Shown: positions 1 to 8,705 of the stretch, in pieces
How positions within the stretch are numbered: the first letter of the stretch is position 1
How the letters are laid out: every line of letters begins with the position of its first letter
From: UBA5543 sp964464965
GTDB lineage: Bacteria > Bacteroidota > Bacteroidia > Chitinophagales > Chitinophagaceae
Direction of reading: 5' to 3'
Assembly (NCBI GenBank): GCA_964464965.1
Contig: CAYXHM010000001.1
Location: 186,001-250,000 of the forward strand
DNA: 64,000 bases
Position numbers and translations under genes: made by a program
The notes under the pieces: generated by a model
Database searches by the model: none
Seen by the model: the letters and a program-made list of their open reading frames with translations, nothing else
What the model was told of the DNA's origin: nothing

Positions 1-1443
1 AACAACACCGGCAATAAGTGCATATATACCTAACTGTTTATATCCTTCTGTATATGCCATCAGCTTTTCTGTAAGTGGAGCATCATTATCTGCAGTGGCC
101 ATACCTGCACCCAGAATACCTGCTACATATTGGCCATATGCGCTGGCAAGAAACCACATACCCATCATTACTCCCCACAGCTTTTTAGGCGACAATTTAG
201 TCATCAGAGACAACCCTATTGGTGACAGGCACAACTCTCCAAAAGTGATAACTAAATATGCCAGCGTAAAAATCTCCAGCGAAGTCTTACCATCACTGTC
301 TGCAAAGAAACGTGTAGTGTAGAAAGTATAAAAAGCACCGGCCAGGAAAAGGAAGCCAAGGCCGAATTTCACCACGGAATTTGGTTCTACTTTCTTTTTA
401 GCCATCCATATCCACGCAAGCCCCACTATTATACTGAAGATAATAACGAACACCGAATTAGCGCTGTTATTCACCACGTTAGGATCCATGGGTATGCCAA
501 GAAAACTATCGTGCAGGTTATAGAGTGCAAACAAACTTAACGACCCTCCACTCTGCTCGAAAAACGCCCAGAAGAAAATGGAGAAGATAATAAACACCAA
601 TGCGGCTGCCATCTTTCTCCTTTCAGCACCGTTAAGCCTGGACATCTCGTAAAACACATACAGCAAAGTAGCCGGGCCAATGGTGTACATAAAGTAGTCT
701 GTGTACTCAGTATTTGTCACCATCAGCAGTATCAAGGGCATTACACAAAGTGAACCTATAAATACTGCAATCTCATAGCCTCTTCTCTTGCCTGAAGTAA
801 AATCTTTAAGAGGAGACAAACCTATCGGGCCAAGGCTTTTTTGCGTAATAATAAAAGTAACTAACCCTATAATCATTACTACCCCTGCAGAGCCAAATGC
901 CATACTCCATGAATAGTTTTTACCCAGCCATACACATACCATGCCACCAAGGAATGCTCCTATATTGATGCCTGAATAGAACAAACCAAAACCTGCATCC
1001 CGGCGCGGGTCGCCGGCACGGTACAATTCGCCCACCATAGTAGAAATATTTGGCTTAAAGAAACCCGTGCCTACTATGGTAAAGCAGGTACCTATATAAA
1101 AAAACTCTTTGGGAGATGCAGCTATAATAAAACTACCTGCTATCATCAACAGGCCACCCCAGAATAAAGACTTTCGAAAACCTAATATCTTGTCTGCAAA
1201 TAAACCACCTATGAATGTAAAGGCATAAATGAATGCTTGTATGGCACCATATTGCAGGTTGGCATCCTTCTCGTTGATGAGCAACTCTGTAACCATAAAC
1301 ACGGTAAGCATACCCCGCAGACCGTAGAAACAAAAACGTTCCCACATTTCTGTAAGGAACAGGTACCATAGCTGTTTTGGATATTTACCCTTAAAATCCT
1401 GAATCTGTTTCAGGTCGAATGACTCGTTGAGCGTTTCTGCCAT
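1..1443 (-). CDS. POT-family peptide MFS transporter (3' end outside window)
   Basis: Proton-coupled di/tripeptide symporter of the inner membrane. The start codon is at 1443-1441 and the frame stays open for 481 codons to the window edge, so only the last few residues are missing. The N-terminus carries the POT signature EMWERFCFYGLRG (ExxERFxYYG) and later the FYSGINIGAFLG motif, followed by many hydrophobic helices consistent with 12-14 membrane segments. It is clearly paralogous to the two transporters at 2308-3843 and 3959-5632. It may be transcribed separately, because a DUF4279-like gene and a terminator lie between it and the next paralogue. The family is very clear from motifs. The exact peptide substrate cannot be read from sequence. 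Confidence 0.93.
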   Translation of the reverse strand, partial: MAETLNESFDLKQIQDFKGKYPKQLWYLFLTEMWERFCFYGLRGMLTVFMVTELLINEKDANLQYGAIQAFIYAFTFIGGLFADKILGFRKSLFWGGLLMIAGSFIIAASPKEFFYIGTCFTIVGTGFFKPNISTMVGELYRAGDPRRDAGFGLFYSGINIGAFLGGMVCVWLGKNYSWSMAFGSAGVVMIIGLVTFIITQKSLGPIGLSPLKDFTSGKRRGYEIAVFIGSLCVMPLILLMVTNTEYTDYFMYTIGPATLLYVFYEMSRLNGAERRKMAAALVFIIFSIFFWAFFEQSGGSLSLFALYNLHDSFLGIPMDPNVVNNSANSVFVIIFSIIVGLAWIWMAKKKVEPNSVVKFGLGFLFLAGAFYTFYTTRFFADSDGKTSLEIFTLAYLVITFGELCLSPIGLSLMTKLSPKKLWGVMMGMWFLASAYGQYVAGILGAGMATADNDAPLTEKLMAYTEGYKQLGIYALIAGVV

Positions 1444-1530
1444 TATCTCGTGTTTAAATTACAGACTGCCAAAATAAACTATATTTTGGATTACCCCCTT
1501 TTATCACCCATAAAACATAGCAGGTAGCAC

Positions 1531-2208
1531 TTATTCATACCAACTACCATCCTCTTCCTTAAATAGATTACCTTCAGCATACAGGTCAAAATCTATTGAC
1601 AGGTTCAAATCTGCCAATTTTCTTATAATGTCTTTGTTTAGATGTACGCCACCTAATGCCGTATTGCCGTTATGAAACATTGCTGCCACCTGTATGTACC
1701 CACCGTAATTGTCAACTAATCTTTTAATATTCTCTTTGTCAGTCAACAGGTAGTCCAAAAGCTTTTCAATCTTATCATCAAATTCATCAGCTTCAGGATT
1801 TGGCTCAAATATAACTTTAGTGAAATTCTGGAATCCATTGTTCCATTTATCCCCTTTACTCCAGCTTTTTGTCGGCTTCAAATTTGTCATTGCCAATATC
1901 GTTGCTGTGTTAAGTGTCTCTGACACTATGGCGAAATAAACAGAATAGGCATCTTCAGTATCAGTCCACCTTACACTTATCTCTGGTTCGGTATCAAGAT
2001 AAACTGCAAAGTAGAATTTTTCATCCTTAACCTGAAAGTATACAATTACATTATCGTCTTCCTTTTCAGTGTCTACCCTTAATACAACAGGAAAACCATT
2101 ATCGCGGACAATTTGATGTATTTCAAGAAACTGCTGTGTAGCTGCAAAATTTGCGTTCTCAACTTCGTCTATGGCGCAGGCTATAATTCGGTCAATATTG
2201 TATTTCAA
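1531..2208 (-). CDS. DUF4279-like hypothetical protein (TTG start)
   Basis: Cytoplasmic 225-residue protein without signal peptide or membrane segment. The C-terminal half has the pattern I associate with DUF4279: a NLKPTKSWSKGD stretch near residue 110, a beta-rich middle, and a closing segment where a HLNKDIIRKLADLNL helix is followed by SIDFDLY. The function of that family is unknown to me. The frame has a TAA just upstream, and the only start before residue 106 is TTG at 2208-2206. A TAACTTTA box (2213-2220) resembling the -7 element lies directly upstream, so the mRNA may be leaderless. It sits alone between two POT transporter genes, and an upstream terminator (2249-2280) insulates it. 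The family call is by pattern recognition only. Confidence 0.6.
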   Translation of the reverse strand: MKYNIDRIIACAIDEVENANFAATQQFLEIHQIVRDNGFPVVLRVDTEKEDDNVIVYFQVKDEKFYFAVYLDTEPEISVRWTDTEDAYSVYFAIVSETLNTATILAMTNLKPTKSWSKGDKWNNGFQNFTKVIFEPNPEADEFDDKIEKLLDYLLTDKENIKRLVDNYGGYIQVAAMFHNGNTALGGVHLNKDIIRKLADLNLSIDFDLYAEGNLFKEEDGSWYE

Positions 2209-2248
2209 ACGGTAAAGTTATAGGCATAAAAATAGGAATTAACTTAAT

Positions 2249-2280
2249 AAAAATGCCCCACTGTTTCCAACAGCGGGGCA
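2249..2280 (-). terminator. Rho-independent terminator after POT transporter 2
   Basis: A 12-base stem (TGCCCC-C/A-CTGTT against AACAGCGGGGCA, one mismatch) with a 3-base loop is followed on the minus strand by ATTTTTATT. It lies 28 bases past the stop of the 2308-3843 gene. Confidence 0.8.
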
Positions 2281-2307
2281 TATCATTCTTATAAATTAAA
2301 ACGTTGT

Positions 2308-3843
2308 TTATACTACACCGTGCATTAGCTTATTCAGCGGTTTGCTGAATATTACCAATATCAGACCTATACCTACTGTTATCAATCCCATTTGTGTGTA
2401 TATATCTACATATTGAGTCAGGGTCTGCTGTGCAGTAGCCTCTGCCCCATCAGCGCCATGCTCGGCGCCCGTCAGGCTGGCCAGTATAGCTGCCACATAG
2501 TTAGCACCCGCTATAGACAGGAACCATGCCCCCATAACCATACCGGTCATATGCTTTGGTGCCAGTTTGGTAACCATAGACAATCCAATTGGCGACAGGA
2601 ACAGCTCACCAGTAGTATGCAGCATGTACAGGAATACCAGTGTAAATAAGGGCAACCTGTATTCAGCATCTACCAGCCCGCTGCATAACCATACAATCAA
2701 ATAACCCAACCCTAACTGTACAATACCCAAACCAAACTTCATAGGTATATTGGGGTTTTTACCAATCTTAGAAAGCTTCACCCACATTACAGAGAAGATA
2801 GAACCAAATATCAGGATGTAGAGAGGATTGAAGAACTGGGTTGTTGCAGCACCCATTTCATAACCAAACACTACCCTATTGATATTCCTGTCAGCAAAGA
2901 GGGTAAGAGAAGAGCCTGCCTGCTCGAAACAAGCCCAGAAAACGATATTGAAAAACATTAATAAAATAAGGATAAGCATCCTGTCCCTTAAAACAGTGCC
3001 TCCTTTAAACCCGGCAGACAATAAAACATACAATACATATAGCGCTGTTGCAGCCAGCAGGTACCCTACAATGCCCGGATTAGTAAGTAAAAGATAAAAT
3101 AACGGGATGACACACAATGTGCCAAGAATGGTAATATGGAACATATTGATCGGGCCAAATCTTGACTTGAACAGCTTTTCCCTATCAGGTGGCAAACCAT
3201 GCCCCTGGTAATGTTTCTGTCCGAATACAAATACGATAGCACCTATTACCATACCAATACCGGCCAGGCCAAAACCATATTCATAACCAAATTTGGCACC
3301 TACTTCAGCTACTACAGTAGTAGCTAAAAATGCACCCAAGTTGATACCAATATAAAATATGGTAAACCCGGAATCTCTCCGTGGGTCACCATCAGGATAC
3401 AAACGGCCTACTATACTGGATATATTAGCTTTGAAATAGCCGTTACCGGATATAATCACTGCCATACCCATCAGTAACCAGAACTCGCCACCACCCAGTA
3501 TCATAAATTCGCCAAGCGCCATGAGGATACCGCCAAATATTACCGCGTACCTGTAACCAAGCAGGCTATCTGCCAGTTTACCACCCAGCACCGTTACAGC
3601 ATATACAAGCGAAGTGTAGGCACCATAAATAATAAACGTTCTTTCATCAGAAACCATCAGGGTCTTTGTAAGGTATAATACCAGCAAAGCCCGCATACCG
3701 TAATAACAAAAACGTTCCCACATTTCTGCAAAGAACAGCCAGTATAACCCCGGCGGGTGGCCTTTGGGAGGCATGTTTAAATTTTCCTGGATAGGCAAAT
3801 CGCCTGAAGTTCCTAATACCTTGTCATCATTTAATTGCGACAT
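2308..3843 (-). CDS. POT-family peptide MFS transporter
   Basis: A 511-residue inner-membrane proton/oligopeptide symporter. The N-terminus after a short hydrophilic leader has EMWERFCYYGMRALLVLYL, the ExxERF motif of proton-coupled peptide transporters. FYIGINLGAF near residue 160 is the second family signature. Length and about 12-14 hydrophobic helices match the family. The start is ATG at 3843, and a TATCTTTC box (3873-3880) resembles the Bacteroidota -7 element 30 bases upstream. It has its own terminator (2249-2280). It is a paralogue of its neighbours on both sides; the long separate spacings suggest three independent units rather than one operon. Confidence 0.93.
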   Translation of the reverse strand: MSQLNDDKVLGTSGDLPIQENLNMPPKGHPPGLYWLFFAEMWERFCYYGMRALLVLYLTKTLMVSDERTFIIYGAYTSLVYAVTVLGGKLADSLLGYRYAVIFGGILMALGEFMILGGGEFWLLMGMAVIISGNGYFKANISSIVGRLYPDGDPRRDSGFTIFYIGINLGAFLATTVVAEVGAKFGYEYGFGLAGIGMVIGAIVFVFGQKHYQGHGLPPDREKLFKSRFGPINMFHITILGTLCVIPLFYLLLTNPGIVGYLLAATALYVLYVLLSAGFKGGTVLRDRMLILILLMFFNIVFWACFEQAGSSLTLFADRNINRVVFGYEMGAATTQFFNPLYILIFGSIFSVMWVKLSKIGKNPNIPMKFGLGIVQLGLGYLIVWLCSGLVDAEYRLPLFTLVFLYMLHTTGELFLSPIGLSMVTKLAPKHMTGMVMGAWFLSIAGANYVAAILASLTGAEHGADGAEATAQQTLTQYVDIYTQMGLITVGIGLILVIFSKPLNKLMHGVV

Positions 3844-3913
3844 AGATTGAATTTGATTGTTTTTAAGACAACGAAAGATAGTAAAAAATACCAGCGGGAA
3901 AAGGCTGCAAACA

Positions 3914-3940
3914 AAAAATACCGCATGTAGCGGTATTTTT
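3914..3940 (-). terminator. Terminator after POT transporter 3 (bidirectional form)
   Basis: A perfect 11-base inverted repeat, AAAAATACCGC / GCGGTATTTTT with loop ATGTA, lies 18 bases beyond the stop codon of the 3959-5632 gene. Poly-A and poly-T arms make it potentially active in both directions. Confidence 0.8.
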
Positions 3941-3958
3941 CAATTAGTTATCAACAAC

Positions 3959-5632
3959 TTATTTCAGATTTTTCTCTTTCATAATGCCATTCAGCCATTT
4001 TAAAAGCATAAATGCCAGCCCCGCAGATATTAGTAACAACATACAGTTAAACAGGAAAAAATGAGATTTATCCTCATAATCGTACCACATACTCGCCAAC
4101 ACGCCCGACATCTTATTACCTATTGAGGTGGACAGGAAAAAGCCGCCCATCATCAGTGCTGTTAGCCTGGGCGGGCTCAATTTCGACACCAGGGATAGAC
4201 CCATAGGACTTAATAACAGTTCTCCAACGGTTATAACCCCGTAACAACCCACCAGCCACATAGGCGATACTTTTACCTCGCCATTGCTACCTGCATAGAC
4301 AGCCCATACCATTACCAGTGTGGAAGATGCAGATATCAGTAAGCCAAACGCAATTTTAGTAGCTGTTGAGGGCTCCCTGCCTCTCCGGTTGAGTAAGGCG
4401 AAGAAGCCCACAACCACAGGTGTGAGCAATACTACCCACAGCGGATTGACCGACTGGAAGAGTTCTGTACTGGTTAAATAAACAGGCTCATCGTTTACAG
4501 GTTGTTTATCTGCCGGCAGGTTGCGGAAGTAAACATCCCTTCCTAATTCTTTTACTACTTGTCCATCTACCTTCACTGCCTGGAACTGCTCATCATATTT
4601 TACCACTGAGTCAATTTTAGTAGGCATGGTCTCTACCTGGTAAAAAGTACGCGCCGGCTTTTCAATGACTTGCGCCACTTCTCTATCGGTATAATATTTT
4701 GCCCAGCGGGTAAGAGCTGTCCCATTTTGTTTGAACACCGCCCAGAAGGAAGCACTTAATGCAAATATTACCAACAATGCCGCTATAGGCCGTTTATCTG
4801 TAGCATTAGCCTTAAACCATAATGAAATATAAAAGATAACTACAGGAATAGCCGCGGCTATAAATGCATCGGTACTATTGCTACCAAAAACATTCTCTAC
4901 TCCAAACAGGTATTTGGGCAATATCCAGCCCAGCACACCCGCTACTATAGCTGGAAGGAATACCCCGCCAAATACCTTACCCATACTTGCATCGCCCTTC
5001 TCTACAGGTTTCATTACATCAGCATGTTTAAAATGCTTCAGGCCAATGGTAAATACCACAAGCCCTATAAGCATTCCTATACCCGCTGTGGCAAATGCCG
5101 CAGGCCAGCCATATTTGTTACGCATGAACGCCGCAAGTATAGGCCCAAGAAATGCACCTATGTTGATACCCATGTAAAACAGGTTATAACCGCTGTCTTT
5201 CTTTGCTTTATATTCAGGTTCAGAATACAGGTTGCCCAATAGTGTAGATATATTGGGCTTAAAGAAGCCGTTACCTATTATTATAAGCGCTACAGATATA
5301 TAAAAAGTAGTAAAGCCAGGTAATGCCAGCCCAAGGTAACCGGCAGCCATCAGGATACCCCCAAAATATACAGACTTGACGTAACCAAACTTCCTGTCGG
5401 CCAGGAATCCACCCAGGAAAGGCGTGAGGTAAGTAAAGGCTATGAACGTACCAAAGATGTCATCCGCGGATTTATCCGGAATAGCCAGGCCACCATTCTT
5501 CACATCTATCATGTACAGCACAAATATTCCCAGCATCAGGTAATAGCCAAAACGCTCCCACATTTCAGTAAAAAACAGGAAAGGCAATGCCTTCGGATGC
5601 TTGCGTGCTGTTACTTCTTTCGTATCGCTCAT
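3959..5632 (-). CDS. POT-family peptide MFS transporter with enlarged loop
   Basis: A 557-residue proton-coupled peptide transporter. It shows EMWERFGYYLMLGIFVLY at the N-terminus and FYMGINIGAFLGP near residue 150. Compared with the two neighbouring paralogues it has an additional hydrophilic segment of roughly 80-90 residues (about 310-395, rich in charged residues and running through DREVAQVIEKPARTF to STELFQSVNPLW) between predicted membrane helices. This segment is probably extracytoplasmic. Its start ATG at 5632 is clear. It diverges from purD across 119 bases. The family assignment is firm; the function of the loop is unknown. Confidence 0.93.
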   Translation of the reverse strand: MSDTKEVTARKHPKALPFLFFTEMWERFGYYLMLGIFVLYMIDVKNGGLAIPDKSADDIFGTFIAFTYLTPFLGGFLADRKFGYVKSVYFGGILMAAGYLGLALPGFTTFYISVALIIIGNGFFKPNISTLLGNLYSEPEYKAKKDSGYNLFYMGINIGAFLGPILAAFMRNKYGWPAAFATAGIGMLIGLVVFTIGLKHFKHADVMKPVEKGDASMGKVFGGVFLPAIVAGVLGWILPKYLFGVENVFGSNSTDAFIAAAIPVVIFYISLWFKANATDKRPIAALLVIFALSASFWAVFKQNGTALTRWAKYYTDREVAQVIEKPARTFYQVETMPTKIDSVVKYDEQFQAVKVDGQVVKELGRDVYFRNLPADKQPVNDEPVYLTSTELFQSVNPLWVVLLTPVVVGFFALLNRRGREPSTATKIAFGLLISASSTLVMVWAVYAGSNGEVKVSPMWLVGCYGVITVGELLLSPMGLSLVSKLSPPRLTALMMGGFFLSTSIGNKMSGVLASMWYDYEDKSHFFLFNCMLLLISAGLAFMLLKWLNGIMKEKNLK

Positions 5633-5751
5633 AATTAGTTATAAATTTTTATGACAGAACAGGTTACGTTTGAGTAATTTTGAGCCGTTAAAATAACCAT
5701 TATATCCTTACTATTGAGTGTAAGGGTAAATTTATCTGTAAAAAGCAACGC

Positions 5752-7035
5752 ATGTCAGCATATAATATATTACTGTTAGGTTCAGGGGGAAGAGAGTGTA
5801 CATTAGCCTGGAAACTGAGGCAAAGTAAATCATGTAAAGAATTGTATATAGCTCCGGGCAATCCTGGCACGATGCAGTACGGCAGCAACCTGAACATACC
5901 TGTATCAGACTTTGAAGAACTGAAAAGGGCTTGCATTGAAAATCATATTGACATATTGGTACCCGGCCCTGAAGACCCGTTGGTAGCTGGGATATATGAC
6001 TTCTTTAAAACAGATCCCGAACTGAGGCATATTATCGTTGCAGGACCATCTAAAAATGGTGCACAGCTTGAAGGGAGCAAAGCCTTCTCAAAACATTTTA
6101 TGCAGCGCCATAATATTCCTACTGCCGCATATGGCGAGTTTACTGAACATAATTATGATGCGGGAGTTGAATACCTGAAACAACACAAACTGCCTATTGT
6201 ATTAAAGGCAGATGGGTTGGCCGCCGGTAAGGGCGTGGTCATAGCACAAACAATAGATGAGGCATTGCAAACTTTCGAGGCAATGATAAAAGAAGCGCGC
6301 TTTGGTGATGCCAGTAAAAAGGTGGTTGTTGAAGAATTCCTGGATGGTATAGAGCTTTCGGTATTTGTGCTGACAGACGGCGTAAACTATGTACGCCTGC
6401 CGGAAGCAAAAGATTACAAACGTATAGGCGAGGGAGACAAAGGCCCTAACACAGGCGGCATGGGCGCGATATCACCCGTACCATTTGCTGACGATGCCTT
6501 CATGCAAAAAGTAACAGAACGCATTATAGATCCGACGGTAAAAGGACTGAAAGACGAGCACCTGGTGTACAGGGGTTTTATATTCTTCGGACTGATAAGC
6601 GTAGGTGGAGAACCATATGTGATAGAATACAACTGCCGCATGGGCGACCCGGAAACAGAGGTAGTGATACCCCGCCTGGAAAACGACCTGGTAGAACTGA
6701 TAGTGCTGATGCACGAAGGCAAACTGAACGAGGCTAATGTAACATTTACAAAAGAGGCTGCGGCTACAGTAATGCTGGTATCGGCAGGATATCCTGATAG
6801 CTATGAAAAGGGGAAACCAATGACCGGCTTGGAACAGGCAAAAGGCAGCATGTTGCTACATGCCGGTACAGCTAATAAAGATGGACAAGTAGTGACCAAC
6901 GGGGGACGTGTAATAGCCATTACCTCTCTTGGTAATAATATACAGGATGCATTGGCAACCTCTTATAAAAACGCTGAACAGATATACTACGAGGGCAAGT
7001 ATTACAGAAAAGATATAGGCTACGAGTTTGTTTAA
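5752..7035 (+). CDS. purD: Phosphoribosylamine--glycine ligase
   Basis: GAR synthetase, the second step of de novo purine synthesis: ATP-dependent joining of 5-phosphoribosylamine and glycine in the cytoplasm. It is 427 residues long, the usual size. The N-terminal domain opens with LLLGSGGRECTLAWKL, where the usual REHA is REC-T. The ATP-grasp core has LPIVLKADGLAAGKGVVIA (about residue 137) and EEFLDGIELSVF. The GDPETEVVIPRL metal/ATP motif lies near residue 297. It converges on nnr with a 4-base overlap of stop codons. The other purine gene in this window, purF, is 29 kb away. The substitution of the conserved His in the N-terminal loop is unusual, but everything else is intact. Confidence 0.96.
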   Translation: MSAYNILLLGSGGRECTLAWKLRQSKSCKELYIAPGNPGTMQYGSNLNIPVSDFEELKRACIENHIDILVPGPEDPLVAGIYDFFKTDPELRHIIVAGPSKNGAQLEGSKAFSKHFMQRHNIPTAAYGEFTEHNYDAGVEYLKQHKLPIVLKADGLAAGKGVVIAQTIDEALQTFEAMIKEARFGDASKKVVVEEFLDGIELSVFVLTDGVNYVRLPEAKDYKRIGEGDKGPNTGGMGAISPVPFADDAFMQKVTERIIDPTVKGLKDEHLVYRGFIFFGLISVGGEPYVIEYNCRMGDPETEVVIPRLENDLVELIVLMHEGKLNEANVTFTKEAAATVMLVSAGYPDSYEKGKPMTGLEQAKGSMLLHAGTANKDGQVVTNGGRVIAITSLGNNIQDALATSYKNAEQIYYEGKYYRKDIGYEFV

Positions 7036-8540
7036 TTGTTCTGTATGTGCAGAAATGCTTTACCCATATTGTCGATAATATCCCCGGCATTCATGGCAAA
7101 TTCCCCCCATTGCTGCGCTGCATAGTCGCCGGCGAGCCCGTGCAGGTAAACACCCAGCCTTGCAGCATCGGCTGATGAATAGCCTTGTGCTGACAGCCCT
7201 GTAATGATGCCTGTCAGCACATCACCGCTACCCGCGGTAGCCATGCCATTGTTACCGGTCATATTGTACCAGCAATCCCCCTCGGGACTTACAATAACGG
7301 TATGATGTCCTTTCAGTACTATGTAAATATTGTACTTCATGCTTTGGGTGCGGGCTAACTCCAGCATTTGCATGCTGTCTTTAGATTTCCCAAACAGGCG
7401 TTCAAATTCTTTGGGGTGCGGTGTCAATATACTGTTAGCCGGTATTTTATGCAGCAGGTCCTGTTCCTGCGCTAATATATTGAGTGCATCAGCATCTATT
7501 ACCAATGGTTCTTTGTACACTGCTATAAAATCAGACACAGCCCTGGCGGTAGCATCAGCTGTGCCTATACCTGGTCCTATACCAATAGCTGCCTTGTCCG
7601 CATCTGTTTTTATACGGCTGATGCAGGTTTCACCACTTACCGTACACATAGCCTCGGGCACAGCGGTTTGTAAGATATTATAACCGCATTCAGGTACTAT
7701 AGCCCTTACCTTGCCTGCTCCACTTCGCAACACAGCTTTTGTGGAAAGTGTTGCAGCCCCTACCATCCCTTTACTTCCGGCAATCATATAGGCCATTCCA
7801 AAATCCCCCTTGTGTGCAAAACGTTGCCTTGGCCTAAAAAGCTCATTAATATCTTCTCTTAACTGTAGATGATAACTGCTTTGGGTAGAAGTAATAAATG
7901 CCGGCGACAAGCCGATATCAAGTATGTGTATATCTCCTGTATATATGCCTGTTTCAGCATGTAGAAAAGTACGCTTATAAAACTGGAAGCTCAGTGTATG
8001 ATGTGCTTTTATTATTGCTGCGCCTTTATGCGGAATATTATCAGCCGGCATACCGCTGGGTATATCTATCGCCACTACTTTATTGGGCAGTTCATTTATA
8101 TGATTGATAAAGTCTTCTACCCACCCTTCTGCAGGCCGGTTAAGCCCTGTGCCTAATATAGCATCTATTATCACAACATTTTCCGGCATATCCGCAATCA
8201 GGCTGCCGGGTTCCAGTATTTCTACCAGCGCATTGTCTATTCCATTCAGCCTTTCAAAGTTTTTGCGGCAATCCTCCGTCAGCTCATCTCCAAGGCGCAA
8301 TAAAAAGGCTTTCGCGCTATATCCCTGCCTGTACAGCATTCTTGTTATAACCAGACCATCGCCACCATTGTTGCCGGAGCCGCAAAGAACTACAAATACT
8401 GTATCTGCCGGTAAATTATCATTTATCCACTCCACGCATTTACCTGCAGCCCGCTCCATCAGTTCGTAAGACGTAATTTTGGCTGCATGCACCGTGTATG
8501 TATCACATGCCCTGATTTGTGGGGCGCTGAAAATCTTCAT
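7032..8540 (-). CDS. nnr: Bifunctional NAD(P)H-hydrate epimerase / ADP-dependent dehydratase
   Basis: A 502-residue fused metabolite-repair enzyme. The N-terminal YjeF_N (NnrE) half epimerises NAD(P)HX and has the signature VVLCGSGNNGGDGLVITRML near residue 50, plus AIDIPSGMPAD near residue 155. The C-terminal ribokinase-like NnrD half (about 225-495) dehydrates S-NAD(P)HX. It shows the LTPHPKEFERL motif and the NGMATAGSGDVLTGIITG nucleotide/catalytic loop. The order and length match the bacterial two-domain form. The start ATG at 8540 gives the expected MKIFSAPQIRACD opening. It converges on purD with a 4-base overlap and appears to be monocistronic. Confidence 0.95.
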   Translation of the reverse strand: MKIFSAPQIRACDTYTVHAAKITSYELMERAAGKCVEWINDNLPADTVFVVLCGSGNNGGDGLVITRMLYRQGYSAKAFLLRLGDELTEDCRKNFERLNGIDNALVEILEPGSLIADMPENVVIIDAILGTGLNRPAEGWVEDFINHINELPNKVVAIDIPSGMPADNIPHKGAAIIKAHHTLSFQFYKRTFLHAETGIYTGDIHILDIGLSPAFITSTQSSYHLQLREDINELFRPRQRFAHKGDFGMAYMIAGSKGMVGAATLSTKAVLRSGAGKVRAIVPECGYNILQTAVPEAMCTVSGETCISRIKTDADKAAIGIGPGIGTADATARAVSDFIAVYKEPLVIDADALNILAQEQDLLHKIPANSILTPHPKEFERLFGKSKDSMQMLELARTQSMKYNIYIVLKGHHTVIVSPEGDCWYNMTGNNGMATAGSGDVLTGIITGLSAQGYSSADAARLGVYLHGLAGDYAAQQWGEFAMNAGDIIDNMGKAFLHIQNN

Positions 8541-8619
8541 ATCTGGAAAATAAAGTAAAACTTACACAAGATATTTATATATTAACACAAAGTGTATCGC
8601 ATAGGTTTAAATACCATTT

Positions 8620-8649
8620 TTTGCCACAATAGTGTAATTACTATCTTTG
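8620..8649 (+). promoter_or_regulatory. Bacteroidota-type promoter for the TonB-receptor cluster
   Basis: TTTG (8620-8623) and TATCTTTG (8642-8649) are separated by 18 bases, close to the TTTG / TAnnTTTG consensus of the primary sigma factor in this phylum. It lies inside the longest upstream extension of the receptor frame, which supports the downstream start at 8706. Confidence 0.65.
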
Positions 8650-8705
8650 CCACTTCCTGCATACAGGATTTAACAGTAATTTTCGCAAATATTTACTATA
8701 TTCTA

